DNA of 64,000 nucleotides from Phocaeicola barnesiae DSM 18169 = JCM 13652 (GCF_000374585.1 NZ_KB894646.1:62001-126000); one strand, 5' to 3'; positions 1 to 9,144 are shown, counted from the first letter of the stretch. Notes: generated by a model from the letters alone, not told the origin. Made by a program: numbers and translations.

Positions 1-1
1 A

Positions 2-1699
2 GACATGAAATTCGCCACACTGACTACCTCGTTTGTGCTTCCCCAAAAGGTAGAAGTCCGATGTTCGGCTACTACACTTCGGAATGTAGCCTATAGCGGG
101 CTGATTCATCTCAGTATTTTTCCTTTACAGGATATTCAAGTTTCCTTATATACGGAAATGAGCGTTCCAGCACAGGAGTATCGGTCTCCCCAGAAGGAAT
201 ACCGTACCATTTGGGGAGAAGGCGGACGGACCGATATTCTGCGCGTACAGGCTTTGTCTCGAGGAGGGAAACAAAGTGTTTGCGCCAGTTCGTCGTTTCT
301 TTACGATACCTCCTGCTGGAGATACCAAGGAGATAAGAAGCAGGCTTCCGCTTCCTTGACGGCCACGCTTTCCAAAGGAGAAAAAACGGCTGTTTCCTTG
401 GTGGCATCCACCTGCTCTACCCGTGATTTCCAAGACCCTGTCAACGAGTCGGAAAGGCGGGTCGTGTACATGTTGCACGAAGGAGATACAGCATTATTAA
501 GCCGCCACCACCAGCTTTGGGAGGAATTGTGGCAAGGAGATATTGAGATAGAAGGAGACTTGAAAGCCCAGCAACAAGTCCGCTTCGCTTTATTCAATCT
601 GTATGGCTCCGGTGCCGTCGGAAGCAGACTGAGTATCTCTCCCATGGGGTTGTCCTCACAGGGATATAACGGTCACATCTTTTGGGATGCTGAAATGTGG
701 ATGTACCCTCCCCTCCTGTTGCTTCAGCCTTCTATGGCCCGCTCCATGCTCGATTACCGGTTCGACAGGTTGGCGGCAGCACGGAAACGTGCCCTTTCTT
801 TCGGCTACAAAGGTGCCATGTTTCCTTGGGAATCGGACGATGCCGGAGAAGAAGCTACCCCCACCTTTGCGTTGACGGGTCCTTTCGAACATCACATTAC
901 GGCCGATGTGGGTATTGCCTGTTTCCAGTATTTTCGGGCCACCAGAGATACGACGTGGTTGGCCGAACAAGGATATCCGTTGTTGCAGGAAGTCGCAGAA
1001 TTTCTGACCAGCCGTGTAACCCGTCGGACAGACGGTAGCTACTCCATCTGCAACGTTACAGGGGCCGATGAATATGCGAATGGCGTTACGGATAATGCCT
1101 TTACCAACGGAAGTGCCATTCTGGCTTTACGCTACGCCACTCAGGCCGCAGCTATTTGCAAGCGTTCTTGTCCGGAAATCTGGAAAGACATTGCAGACAA
1201 CCTGCGTATTCTGACTTTTGAAGACGGTACCTTGCAGGAATACGAAGGGTACCAGGGCGAAACCATCAAGCAGGCCGATGCCAATCTGTTGGCATATCCG
1301 TTAGAGTTACGTACAGACCCTAAACTGATACGTCAGGATTTGCGTTATTATGAAAATAAGATTGACCAGCAGAATGGCCCGGCTATGTCTTATGCCATCT
1401 TTGCCGTGCAATATGCCCGTATGCAAGAACCTGAAAAGGCTTATCAGATGTTCCTGAAAAGTTTTGTTCCTCATGAACGTCCTCCCTTCGGTGTATTGGC
1501 AGAAACCCCTACTTCGCAGAATCCTTATTTCATGACAGGAGCCGGCGGTTTGTTGCAGGCGGTACTTTTCGGATTTGGAGGACTGACCATCGATGAAGAC
1601 GGAATCCGTCAGCTTCCTTCTTCCCTACCGTCACACTGGAAATCCTTGACTTTGAAAGGAATCGGACCCGATCGGAAAACCTTTGTATGTACCCACTGA
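2..1699 (+). CDS. Glycoside hydrolase family 65 protein, 5'-truncated by window edge
   Basis: The catalytic (alpha/alpha)6-barrel region of a GH65-type enzyme, the family of trehalose/kojibiose phosphorylases and acid trehalase or glucosyl-galactosyl-hydroxylysine glucosidase. Seen: GYNGHIFWDAEMWMYPPLL, the usual entrance to the barrel; TGADEYANGVTDNAFTN, whose Glu aligns with the GH65 general acid; and IKQADANLLAYPL. The first Met (position 5) sits in a strand that in relatives follows 'LDM', so the true start most likely lies upstream and the N-terminal beta-sandwich is partly missing here. About 564 residues are visible against roughly 650-780 for full proteins. I cannot tell hydrolase from phosphorylase, nor the substrate. 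The gene converges on the Mg2+ ATPase gene, with a hairpin between them. Confidence 0.8.
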   Translation, partial: DMKFATLTTSFVLPQKVEVRCSATTLRNVAYSGLIHLSIFPLQDIQVSLYTEMSVPAQEYRSPQKEYRTIWGEGGRTDILRVQALSRGGKQSVCASSSFLYDTSCWRYQGDKKQASASLTATLSKGEKTAVSLVASTCSTRDFQDPVNESERRVVYMLHEGDTALLSRHHQLWEELWQGDIEIEGDLKAQQQVRFALFNLYGSGAVGSRLSISPMGLSSQGYNGHIFWDAEMWMYPPLLLLQPSMARSMLDYRFDRLAAARKRALSFGYKGAMFPWESDDAGEEATPTFALTGPFEHHITADVGIACFQYFRATRDTTWLAEQGYPLLQEVAEFLTSRVTRRTDGSYSICNVTGADEYANGVTDNAFTNGSAILALRYATQAAAICKRSCPEIWKDIADNLRILTFEDGTLQEYEGYQGETIKQADANLLAYPLELRTDPKLIRQDLRYYENKIDQQNGPAMSYAIFAVQYARMQEPEKAYQMFLKSFVPHERPPFGVLAETPTSQNPYFMTGAGGLLQAVLFGFGGLTIDEDGIRQLPSSLPSHWKSLTLKGIGPDRKTFVCTH

Positions 1700-1710
1700 T
1701 GAAGTGGGTA
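1690..1710. terminator. Hairpin between convergent GH65 and mgtA genes
   Basis: TACCCACT and AGTGGGTA form an 8-bp perfect stem that overlaps the GH65 stop codon. It sits in the short gap between two convergent genes, so it could serve both. There is no long T-run, so efficiency is uncertain. Confidence 0.5.
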
Positions 1711-1731
1711 CTTTACTGAGGTATTCTATCT

Positions 1732-4380
1732 TTATAGCCATTTCACGAAACGACGGATGTACCAGCTCTTGACCAGTTGAGTCAGGATGCAGTAGGTCAG
1801 CAGGATGCCCACCAGCCAGGGGAAATAGCTGAGCGGCAAGGATTCCAGTCCGATGGAATGTCCGAGCGGAGTAAACGGAATCAGTATACCGATAGCCATA
1901 ACAAGTACTGTCAGTCCGGTTACCTGCCAGGATGCACGACTCTGGATAAACGGAATCTTCCGCGTACGGATCATGTGGACAATCAAGGTCTGCGAGAGCA
2001 ATCCTTCGATGAACCATCCCGACTGGAACAGGGTCTGATGTTCCAACGACGTACAACCGAATACATACCACAGCACCAGATACGTCACGATATCAAATAC
2101 CGAGCTGATGGGACCGATACAGATCATGAACCGGCTCAAGTCCGAAGCATCCCATTTTCGGGGTTTCCGCAGGTATTCCGCATCCATCCGGTCAAACGGA
2201 ATTGTGGTCTGCGAAACATCGTACAGCAGGTTCTGGATAAGCAAGTGGATGGGTAGCATCGGCAGGAACGGCAGGAAGGCACTGGCTGCCATTACGCTGA
2301 ACATGTTTCCGAAATTGGAGCTCGCCGTCATCTTGACGTACTTGATGATATTCCCGAAAGTTTTCCGTCCTTCCAGAACTCCGTCCTCCAGTACCATGAG
2401 ATCTTTCTCCAACAAGATAATGTCCGCACTCTCCTTGGCAATATCGACCGCAGAATCCACTGAAATTCCGATATCAGACTGCCGTAAGGCCGCTGCATCG
2501 TTGATACCGTCGCCCAGAAATCCTACCGTGTGCTGTTGTTCCTGCAACAGAGCAATAATCTGAGTCTTCTGAAGAGGAGTCAACTTAGAGAATACCGTTA
2601 CCTCCCCGACCGCTTTTCGGCGTTCTTCGTCTGTCATGGCAGCCAGTTCCGGACCGGTCAAAGCGTTATGGGTATCAATCCCTACCTGACGGGCAATGGT
2701 ACGTACCACCGCGTCATTATCTCCCGAAAGAATCTTCACTTCGATGCCATGTTCATGCAATTGTCGGATGGCACGGGCAGCCGATGGCTTGGGAGGATCC
2801 AGAAATGCCAGGTAACCGATGAGTACCATGTCGCTTTCATCCTCTACACAGAAATCACACTCCTTGTCCAGGTAACTCTTCTGGGCTACGGCAATGACCC
2901 GCATACCCTGACGGTTCATCTGCTCACTGATTTCCTGAGCCTTCCGTTTCAGTTCGGATGAGAACGGATGTACGCCACCGTCAAACTCGGCAAACGTACA
3001 GATTTCCAGCATCTCTTCCACGGCACCTTTCGTGATAATCTGACGCTTCCCCTGCCGGTCTTCCACCACCACCGACATCCGCCGACGGGTGAAATCGAAG
3101 GGTATCTCATCCACCTTCTTATAATTGTCTTTCAGGTATTCCAGCGAAAGTTCCTTCACGTGCGAAAGGATGGCCTTGTCCATCAGGTTCTTGAGTCCGG
3201 TCTGGAAGAAACTGTTGAAATAGGCATGACGCAGAATGCGTTTTTCCGAATCCTGACTACCGTCGGCATTGATGTATTTCTCCAGCACAATCTGGTCGCA
3301 GGTTAAGGTACCGGTCTTGTCGGTACACAGGATGTTCATTGCCCCGAAATTCTGGATGGCATTCAAGTCTTTCACAATGGTCTTTTTTTTCGACATGGTC
3401 AGCGCTCCTTTCGAAAGGTTGGCCGTTACAATCATCGGGAACATTTCGGGAGTCAACCCCACGGCTACCGATACGGCAAAGATGAAGGCCTCCAGCCAGT
3501 CGCCTTTGGTGAGTCCGTTTACCAGGAAAACGAAAGGAATCATCACCAGCATGAAGCGCACCAACAAGAAACTTACTTTGCTGATACCTTTATCAAAAGC
3601 TGTGGCCGCCCGATGTCCGGCAATGCTACGGGCTATGGTTCCCAGATAGGTCTGGTTACCGGTTGCCAGCACGATTCCGACGGCTGAACCGCTCACCACA
3701 TTCGAGCCCATGAAACAGATGTTCTCCAGTTCGATGACACTTCCTTTGCTGTATTTCTTCCCTTTCGGTTGCGGACATTTCTCAATAGGGTCCGACTCTC
3801 CGGTGAGCGAGGACTGGCTTACGAAAAGGTCCTTGGCTTCAATCAGCCGAAGGTCGGCCGGAATCATGTCTCCCGCGGCAATCCGCACGATGTCTCCCGG
3901 TACCAGTTCGGCAATACTGATTTCTTCGGTCGGCTGGTCCGGCCGTATCACATAGCAGGTATTCGTTACCAGTTTCAGCAGCGATTCGCTGGAAAGGTTG
4001 GCTTTCCATTCCTGGATGAAACGAAGGAGTGTACTGACAAACACCATCGTCGACATGATGACAATGGCGGTCCAATCCTGTTCGCCGGGGTCAGCCAGTA
4101 ACACATCGATGACAAAGGAAACAATGACCAGTACCGTCAATACCCCGATAAAGGGATTGATAAATGCCTTGATGAAAGCAGAAACCGGATGTTGTTTCTT
4201 CTCGTGTTCTACTTCGTTCTTGCCGTAAACCGACTGTCTCTTGATGACTTCTTCCGCATCCAGACCAACCGGTGAAGTCTGGAAATGGTTGAACACATTC
4301 CCCAGCGGCTGAGCTGCGGCCAGGAATACCTTTTCGGCTTGGAAGGCGAAGCTTGCCTTGTGTTTGTTTTTCTTCCACAT
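1732..4380 (-). CDS. mgtA: Magnesium-translocating P-type ATPase
   Basis: Inner-membrane P3B-type ATPase importing Mg2+. At 882 residues it has the usual family length. Seen in order: cytosolic N-terminus; first membrane pair about residues 75-120; actuator motif TGES at 193-196; the membrane segment with the P-type core VAVGLTPEMFPM near 305-316, a signature of the MgtA/MgtB branch; phosphorylation site DKTGTLT with Asp354; a hinge of the GDGINDAAAL type; then C-terminal membrane helices. It starts with MWKKNKHKAS. A TAnnTTTG box (TACTTTTG) lies 48 nt upstream of the start codon. The upstream two-component pair is on the same strand but separated by 132 bp with this promoter, so co-regulation is possible but not shown. 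Confidence 0.93.
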   Translation of the reverse strand: MWKKNKHKASFAFQAEKVFLAAAQPLGNVFNHFQTSPVGLDAEEVIKRQSVYGKNEVEHEKKQHPVSAFIKAFINPFIGVLTVLVIVSFVIDVLLADPGEQDWTAIVIMSTMVFVSTLLRFIQEWKANLSSESLLKLVTNTCYVIRPDQPTEEISIAELVPGDIVRIAAGDMIPADLRLIEAKDLFVSQSSLTGESDPIEKCPQPKGKKYSKGSVIELENICFMGSNVVSGSAVGIVLATGNQTYLGTIARSIAGHRAATAFDKGISKVSFLLVRFMLVMIPFVFLVNGLTKGDWLEAFIFAVSVAVGLTPEMFPMIVTANLSKGALTMSKKKTIVKDLNAIQNFGAMNILCTDKTGTLTCDQIVLEKYINADGSQDSEKRILRHAYFNSFFQTGLKNLMDKAILSHVKELSLEYLKDNYKKVDEIPFDFTRRRMSVVVEDRQGKRQIITKGAVEEMLEICTFAEFDGGVHPFSSELKRKAQEISEQMNRQGMRVIAVAQKSYLDKECDFCVEDESDMVLIGYLAFLDPPKPSAARAIRQLHEHGIEVKILSGDNDAVVRTIARQVGIDTHNALTGPELAAMTDEERRKAVGEVTVFSKLTPLQKTQIIALLQEQQHTVGFLGDGINDAAALRQSDIGISVDSAVDIAKESADIILLEKDLMVLEDGVLEGRKTFGNIIKYVKMTASSNFGNMFSVMAASAFLPFLPMLPIHLLIQNLLYDVSQTTIPFDRMDAEYLRKPRKWDASDLSRFMICIGPISSVFDIVTYLVLWYVFGCTSLEHQTLFQSGWFIEGLLSQTLIVHMIRTRKIPFIQSRASWQVTGLTVLVMAIGILIPFTPLGHSIGLESLPLSYFPWLVGILLTYCILTQLVKSWYIRRFVKWL

Positions 4381-4427
4381 AATGCTTCGGTTTTAAAGAT
4401 GAATGATTATGTTCTCTTTTCACGCCG

Positions 4428-4435
4428 CAAAAGTA
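4428..4435 (-). promoter_or_regulatory. Promoter -7 box for mgtA
   Basis: TACTTTTG on the minus strand fits the Bacteroidota TAnnTTTG -7 consensus. Transcription would begin near 4421, giving an mRNA leader of about 40 nt before mgtA. Confidence 0.6.
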
Positions 4436-4512
4436 GAAGATGTCCGGCTGAACTGCCGTTAGAAAGGTATTAAAGCCGTATTAGAAAACTATTAGAAAAG
4501 AATGAAACAAAC

Positions 4513-5883
4513 TTATACATGGGGCAGCTCGATGACAAAGGTGGTTCCTCTTCCCTGCTCCGAATGGACAGCGATGTTCCCCTCATGCAACTGGATAATT
4601 CGTTGCACCAAAGTCATACCGATACCATGACCTTCGGCCATCTTTTCCTGTTCACCCCGGTAAAACAAGGTGAACAAGTGTTTCTTATCGGTTTCGGACA
4701 TGCCCACTCCGTCGTCCGACAAGCGGATGATGGTCCATTTCTCCCAAAAGGAAATCTGTACGAACGAGGATTTGTCTGCCGAATACTTGCAGTTGTTCTC
4801 TATCAGGTTGGCAAAGGCGATATTCAGCAGATACAGGTTCCCGCGGACCGTTATCTGCCGGTCGTCATCCGAATCATCCTGTTCGAAAAGCAATTCGATG
4901 TGATAGTCGGGGTGTGCCTTGAGCAAGTGGTTCCGGGTATCGAGCAACAACTCGTCCAGACGGATTTCCTCCATTTTCAACTGTTCCTTTTGGTAATCAG
5001 CCTTGGCCAGATTCAGCAGACCGTCAATAAGTTTTGTCATTCGCCGGGCATCGTCCAGTGCATGCCGGATGGAATTCCGGTACTGTTCCTCGGTCCGCTC
5101 TTTCTGTAAGGCCAGGTCCAGTTCCGCAATGAGGGCAGCCAAAGGAGTGCGCAATTCATGAGAAGCATTGCTGACAAACATCCGTTGCGAGTTGAATGAT
5201 ATCTCCAGTCTGTCCAGCAAAGCATTGAAAGTCGTACTGAGTTCACCCAGTTCATCCTTCTCGTTCTTGACCGGAAGTCGGCGGTCGATGTGTGAAGCGG
5301 TAATGGTTTCGGCTTTGCGGACAATATCCCGTATCGGCTTCAGGGAAGCACGAGCCAGGAAATAACCGACCACAAACAAAAGAGACAGACCGACAACGAA
5401 AAGAATCCCCAACGTCTTCTGAAGCTCCAGCAGATTCTGGTAACCATAGCCGTCGTATGCGGCTGCCGTAACGATGTATTGTTTCCCATCGAGTACATAC
5501 AGGATTCCTATCCCCTGATATTTCCCGATGTAGAATTCGATTTCCTTTTCCCGTAAAATGCGGTCTATCATCTCCCGGTTTTCCTGGATGATGTCATTCT
5601 GTACCGCATCGTGGTAAAGCATCCGGAAATCCGGTGTATAGACCGCTACCTCTACTTCATTGATGAACTTCCGGTTGTTCAGGTAAATGGATTGCATGGT
5701 TTGGGCATCCACCTGGTTCTGCAGGAACAGGTGGGCTTTGGTAACTGCTTCGCTTTTCAAATCATGGAAAAAGGTCTGGCTACGAGTGTGTTCACTTACC
5801 AGGTAAATCAACACCATACAAAGCAGAAAGACGGTTGCCGTCACTACTGTATTCTTCCAGGTCAGGGCTGTCCGTATCTTCAT
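4513..5883 (-). CDS. Two-component sensor histidine kinase, HAMP/HisKA type
   Basis: Membrane sensor kinase partnered with the regulator encoded just upstream; the two overlap by 4 nt (ATGA). Seen: helix at 10-30, an extracytoplasmic sensor of about 125 residues, second helix at 157-177, HAMP region about 178-230, HisKA box SNASHELRTPLAAL with His242, then HATPase motifs (NLIENNCKYS, DDGVGM, GHGIGMTLV) up to the C-terminus. The 456-residue length and layout resemble the RprX/CusS type in Bacteroidota. The signal is unknown. Proximity to mgtA does not prove an Mg2+ link, because mgtA has its own promoter box. Confidence 0.9.
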   Translation of the reverse strand: MKIRTALTWKNTVVTATVFLLCMVLIYLVSEHTRSQTFFHDLKSEAVTKAHLFLQNQVDAQTMQSIYLNNRKFINEVEVAVYTPDFRMLYHDAVQNDIIQENREMIDRILREKEIEFYIGKYQGIGILYVLDGKQYIVTAAAYDGYGYQNLLELQKTLGILFVVGLSLLFVVGYFLARASLKPIRDIVRKAETITASHIDRRLPVKNEKDELGELSTTFNALLDRLEISFNSQRMFVSNASHELRTPLAALIAELDLALQKERTEEQYRNSIRHALDDARRMTKLIDGLLNLAKADYQKEQLKMEEIRLDELLLDTRNHLLKAHPDYHIELLFEQDDSDDDRQITVRGNLYLLNIAFANLIENNCKYSADKSSFVQISFWEKWTIIRLSDDGVGMSETDKKHLFTLFYRGEQEKMAEGHGIGMTLVQRIIQLHEGNIAVHSEQGRGTTFVIELPHV

Positions 5884-6566
5884 AGCGCATCCGTCAGAAT
5901 GAATCCTACCCCCGGTTTGGTATGGATAAGTTTCGGTTCGAAATCCTTGTCAATCTTCTTCCGCAGGTAATTGATGTAGACATCGATGAAATTCGTACCG
6001 GTATCGAAATGGGTATTCCATACCTTCTCGGCTATCTCTACCCGGCTGATGACCCGTCCGGCATTTGTGGTCATGTATACCAACAGATTGTATTCTTTGG
6101 GCGACAACTTGATAGAGATTCCGTTCCGTTTCACTTCCATCAGATCCAGGTCAATGAATAAGTCGGCATAGGTCAGTTGTTTCGGACTTGCGACAACCGG
6201 TTCGGCACTCCGTTTCAGAAGAACCTTTACCCGGGCTATCAGTTCCCTGAAATCGAAAGGTTTTACCATATAATCGTCTGCTCCGGCATCGAATCCCTCC
6301 AGCTTGTCATCGGCAGAGCCTAAAGCGGTAAGCATCAGGATAGGAATCTTCTCGTTGATTTTGCGGATTTCTTTACAAAGTTCAAAACCGTCCAGTTTCG
6401 GCAGGATGATGTCAGAGATAACCAGTTGGAACGAAAAGGACTGGAAGAGCCGTAGTCCCATGGCTCCATCGTAGGCCACCATGGTCTGATACCCGTTCTC
6501 TTCCAGCCCTGCTTTCAGCAAGTCGGCTACCCGCTTTTCGTCTTCGATGATTAGAATTGTCTGCAT
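5880..6566 (-). CDS. OmpR-family response regulator
   Basis: DNA-binding regulator of 228 residues. The receiver domain has phospho-acceptor Asp52 (in QLVISDIILPKLDGFE) and the conserved Lys in VKPF. The C-terminal winged helix contains LSPKEYNLLVYM and a typical final VYINYLRKKID...GVGF stretch. The first gene of a two-gene operon, it shares 4 nt with the downstream kinase gene. A TAAATTTG box lies at 6586-6593. It resembles RprY/CusR-type regulators. Its targets cannot be read from the sequence. Confidence 0.92.
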   Translation of the reverse strand: MQTILIIEDEKRVADLLKAGLEENGYQTMVAYDGAMGLRLFQSFSFQLVISDIILPKLDGFELCKEIRKINEKIPILMLTALGSADDKLEGFDAGADDYMVKPFDFRELIARVKVLLKRSAEPVVASPKQLTYADLFIDLDLMEVKRNGISIKLSPKEYNLLVYMTTNAGRVISRVEIAEKVWNTHFDTGTNFIDVYINYLRKKIDKDFEPKLIHTKPGVGFILTDAL

Positions 6567-6585
6567 AGGCGAATGTATTGGCAGA

Positions 6586-6593
6586 CAAATTTA
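6586..6593 (-). promoter_or_regulatory. Promoter -7 box for the OmpR-type regulator/kinase operon
   Basis: TAAATTTG on the minus strand fits TAnnTTTG and lies 20 nt upstream of the regulator's ATG. Confidence 0.6.
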
Positions 6594-6666
6594 CAAAAAT
6601 CATCGGAATAAAACGGACAAATCCGGAAAGATTGAAAATTCTGATTGTATTCTTCTTTTACGTTCT

Positions 6667-7230
6667 TCAATCAATGCGCTTGATGAAACGGGCAGGCACT
6701 CCACCCACTATCGTATTGGCAGGCACATCTTTCGTCACTACAGCTCCTGCTCCGACAATGGCATTGTCGCCTATCGTAACCCCTTGCAGGATGGTAGCGT
6801 TCGAACCGACCCATACGTTCCTTCCCAAAACAATCGGAGCCGGATAGGTATGGGGACGGTCTTCGGGAGATAGGCCGTGATTCAGGGTAGCGAATACCAC
6901 GTTATGCCCTATCTGGCAACCGTCGCCGAGGATTACACCGCCGTGGTCCTGGAAATGGCAGCAGGCGTTGATGAATACGTTCTCACCCACCTGAATGTTC
7001 TTCCCGAAATCGGTATAGAACGGGGGGAATACACGCAAGCTGTCGGGCACCGGTTTCCCGAAGAGTTCCGATAAAAGGGCATTCACTTCTTCCGGAGTAT
7101 GGTAAGCACTATTCAGCCGAAAAGTAATCTTCCGGGCTTCATTGCTCATTCTGTTCATCAATTCGTGAATCTCCGGAGTGCTCAGTGCCTGTCCGGTCTT
7201 TACAAAATCTAGAAAATCGTTCAGTGTCAT
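6667..7230 (-). CDS. Sugar O-acetyltransferase, maltose/galactoside acetyltransferase type
   Basis: Left-handed beta-helix acetyl-CoA transferase of the Maa/LacA group (187 residues, family-typical). Seen: N-terminal helical maltose-acetyltransferase region; catalytic-site segment [21 protein letters not shown]; hexapeptide repeats such as [28 protein letters not shown]; and the common ending [10 protein letters not shown] chose the Met of MTLNDFLDF: the longer reading frame starts at 7263, inside the TAAATTTG promoter box at 7261-7268, and an AGAAAAGAAA stretch precedes the chosen ATG. The acceptor sugar is unknown. Appears to be a single-gene unit. Confidence 0.85.
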   Translation of the reverse strand: MTLNDFLDFVKTGQALSTPEIHELMNRMSNEARKITFRLNSAYHTPEEVNALLSELFGKPVPDSLRVFPPFYTDFGKNIQVGENVFINACCHFQDHGGVILGDGCQIGHNVVFATLNHGLSPEDRPHTYPAPIVLGRNVWVGSNATILQGVTIGDNAIVGAGAVVTKDVPANTIVGGVPARFIKRID

Positions 7231-7260
7231 CGTTTCTTTTCTATCTGGTTCTTCTGGAAA

Positions 7261-7268
7261 CAAATTTA
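7261..7268 (-). promoter_or_regulatory. Promoter -7 box for the acetyltransferase gene
   Basis: TAAATTTG on the minus strand, 31 nt upstream of the chosen start. It argues against the longer open frame beginning at 7263. Confidence 0.6.
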
Positions 7269-7400
7269 CGGCGATAATTGGTACTTTGTGTATACGTATT
7301 ACAGATACTTGTAACGATTTTACGGAATTGGTATGAAAGAATACTTCTTAAGGCAGAATGAAATTTATATATTGGATATATTCATAAACTTATGAAAGTC

Positions 7401-7441
7401 AAAAAGCACTATATCACACCTCAAGTGATACAGTGCTTTTT
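7401..7441. terminator. Strong bidirectional terminator-like hairpin
   Basis: AAAAAGCACTATATCAC pairs with GTGATACAGTGCTTTTT (17 bp, one mismatch) around a 7-nt loop. Flanking A and T runs make it work on either strand. It separates the acetyltransferase promoter from the Abi/sRNA block. Nothing else recognisable lies between 7270 and 7400. Confidence 0.65.
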
Positions 7442-7489
7442 ATTCTTGTATTTTTTCTACCACAAAGCTGCTTTTCCTTCTTTTTTCGC

Positions 7490-7497
7490 TATTTTTG
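7490..7497 (+). promoter_or_regulatory. Possible promoter -7 box for the Abi gene
   Basis: TATTTTTG fits TAnnTTTG, about 145 nt upstream of the Abi start codon. I see no clear -33 TTTG at the right spacing, so this is weak. Confidence 0.35.
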
Positions 7498-7526
7498 CAT
7501 GGTAAAACAAAGGGATGGTCATACAC

Positions 7527-7604
7527 GAAAAAACCCGTTCTTGATGAACGGGTATATCCTTGACTTGGTTACGTGTTTTGATAACAGAGGCTTTACCAAG
7601 CATT
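7527..7604 (-). ncRNA. Predicted ~78-nt small RNA antisense to the Abi gene leader
   Basis: A full Bacteroidota promoter reads on the minus strand: TTTG, 19 nt, then TATCTTTG (7611-7618). Downstream the RNA could form a stem CTTGGT/ACCAAG and then ends in a classical terminator, ACCCGTTC-atcaa-GAACGGGT (arms 7533-7540 and 7546-7553), followed by U6. No open frame of note lies inside. The -33 box covers the ATG of the Abi/HEPN gene, so the RNA is transcribed divergently from the very start codon and is complementary to that gene's 5' leader. Function is inference: antisense control or an RNA partner of the HEPN protein. Confidence 0.55.
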
Positions 7605-7610
7605 ACGATA

Positions 7611-7642
7611 CAAAGATACTGCTTTTATTTGAATATGCAAAA
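7611..7642 (-). promoter_or_regulatory. Promoter of the predicted antisense sRNA (TTTG-N19-TATCTTTG)
   Basis: The -33 element is at 7639-7642 and the -7 box at 7611-7618, with the consensus 19-nt spacing. The -33 element overlaps the Abi start codon at 7642-7644. Confidence 0.6.
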
Positions 7643-8358
7643 TGAAATATAAAAAAGTAGTCAGATTATATTCCAATTCGAGGGTCGCCAAATATTACAG
7701 GGCGACCAACCGCAACAAAAACAAGGCGGTCATGCTCTATTTTGCCAACATGAAGATAGCACAGGCGTTTCATCCATTACTGTCTTCATTTGAGGTTATA
7801 TTGCGTAACCAGCTGCATTATGCGCTGGCACACCATTTCTCCGATGGCAACTGGATTATCAACCAGAAGGCTGGATTCATGATTGCTCCTTCCCTGACAT
7901 ATACGAACAAGCGGACAAAGAAAAAAGTTACCAATGACTATATATTGAAAGAGGTTCTGAAGGCAGAAAAGAAAATTGCCGATCGGGGTGTCAGGGTTAC
8001 GACTGGCAGAGTAATAGCCGAACAGACACTGGGCTTCTGGAACAGCTTTTATGAAACGCACCACTATGCGCTTTTGGCTGGTGTACCCTGCCGGATTTTT
8101 AAGAAGTTGCCTTCGGGATTTGGACGCAAGGAGATTAACGATATTATAGTGCAGGTTCGTGAACTGCGTAACCGCATCAACCATAATGAGCCGATATGTT
8201 TTGTAAACAGGAAATGTGATTTCTCTTATGTAAAAGGTATGTATGCGATAATCAGTGATTTTCTTACATGGATAGACCCTGAAATTATGCCTTCACTTAG
8301 AGAAATAGATAAGGTATGCAAAATAATAGAAAAAGAAGAAAATAAACAAAAACAATGA
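7642..8358 (+). CDS. Abi_2-family abortive infection protein with HEPN motif
   Basis: Protein of 238 residues resembling the AbiD/AbiF (Abi_2) family of phage-exclusion proteins, which carry a HEPN RNase-like fold. Seen: FEVILRNQLHYALAHHF in the N-terminal half, typical of the family, and LRNRINHNEPICF at 175-187, giving the R-x4-H HEPN signature (Arg176, His181). No membrane segment. It stands alone between two strong hairpins, with a predicted antisense RNA starting at its ATG. It is presumably a growth-arresting toxin activated on infection. That role is inferred from the family, not shown here. Confidence 0.78.
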   Translation: MKYKKVVRLYSNSRVAKYYRATNRNKNKAVMLYFANMKIAQAFHPLLSSFEVILRNQLHYALAHHFSDGNWIINQKAGFMIAPSLTYTNKRTKKKVTNDYILKEVLKAEKKIADRGVRVTTGRVIAEQTLGFWNSFYETHHYALLAGVPCRIFKKLPSGFGRKEINDIIVQVRELRNRINHNEPICFVNRKCDFSYVKGMYAIISDFLTWIDPEIMPSLREIDKVCKIIEKEENKQKQ

Positions 8359-8404
8359 CTATCCACATGTCGTAGTCATGCAATACACGTTTGCCCCAAA
8401 AGCT

Positions 8405-8449
8405 ATACAAAGGACAGTGCATCCATCAAGGGAGTACTGTCCTTTGTAT
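8405..8449. terminator. Perfect 14-bp hairpin terminator between convergent genes
   Basis: ATACAAAGGACAGT pairs perfectly with ACTGTCCTTTGTAT around a 17-nt loop, followed by TTTATTAATT. It separates the Abi gene (plus) from the end of the efflux operon (minus). Confidence 0.75.
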
Positions 8450-8469
8450 TTATTAATTGGAACAATCTT

Positions 8470-9144
8470 TTACAGGTTCAGTTCGGCTACCACCTCACCG
8501 TCAAACAGATTGATAATTCGTCCGGCATATCCGGCATCGTGTTTGGAGTGTGTCACCATAACGATGGTAGTTCCCTCTTTATGGAGTTCGCTCAAGAGCT
8601 CCATCACCTCCTTGCCGTTTTTGGAGTCCAGATTACCGGTAGGCTCATCGGCCAAAATCAGTTTCGGATTCGCTACTACGGCACGGGCGATCGCCACACG
8701 CTGCTGTTGTCCTCCGGAAAGCTGTTGGGGGAAATGTTTGGCGCGGTGCATGATGTCCATCCGTTTCATAGCCTCTTCCACCCTCTTTTTCCGTTCCGAT
8801 GAAGGAACTCCCATATAAAGCAATGGCAGTTCGATGTTCTCATACACGTTCAGTTCATCAATCAGGTTAAAGCTCTGGAAAACGAAACCAATAACTCCTT
8901 TACGGATATTCGTGCGCTGAGATTCCGTGAATTTGGAAACATCTGTTCCATTCAGGAAATAGCTTCCGCTTGTAGGGTTATCCAGCAGCCCCAGGATATT
9001 CAACAAGGTAGATTTTCCACAACCGGATGGTCCCATGATGGCAACAAACTCTCCTTTCTCTACTTCAATATTTACATTGTTCAAGGCCAATGTCTGAACT
9101 TCCTCTGTACGGAAGATTTTCTGCAAATTTACGGTCTTAATCAT
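8470..9144 (-). CDS. ABC transporter ATP-binding protein, MacB/LolD type
   Basis: Cytosolic ATPase of a MacB-like mechanotransmission ABC system (225 residues from the chosen start). Seen: Walker A GPSGCGKST, a Q-loop segment VFQSFNLIDELNVYENIELPL, signature LSGGQQQRVAIARA, Walker B with LILADEPTGNLDS and the switch VTHSKHDA. I start at MIKTVNLQK (after GAAG) rather than at an earlier in-frame Met, because homologues begin at this strand. It is the last gene of the minus-strand efflux operon and the only ATPase for four permease genes, so it presumably powers all of them. Confidence 0.88.
   Translation of the reverse strand: MIKTVNLQKIFRTEEVQTLALNNVNIEVEKGEFVAIMGPSGCGKSTLLNILGLLDNPTSGSYFLNGTDVSKFTESQRTNIRKGVIGFVFQSFNLIDELNVYENIELPLLYMGVPSSERKKRVEEAMKRMDIMHRAKHFPQQLSGGQQQRVAIARAVVANPKLILADEPTGNLDSKNGKEVMELLSELHKEGTTIVMVTHSKHDAGYAGRIINLFDGEVVAELNL

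Noticed and set aside
7433..7645. 70-codon plus-strand frame before the Abi gene
   Set aside because: Crosses a terminator hairpin and the predicted antisense RNA region and has low-complexity Phe-rich content.
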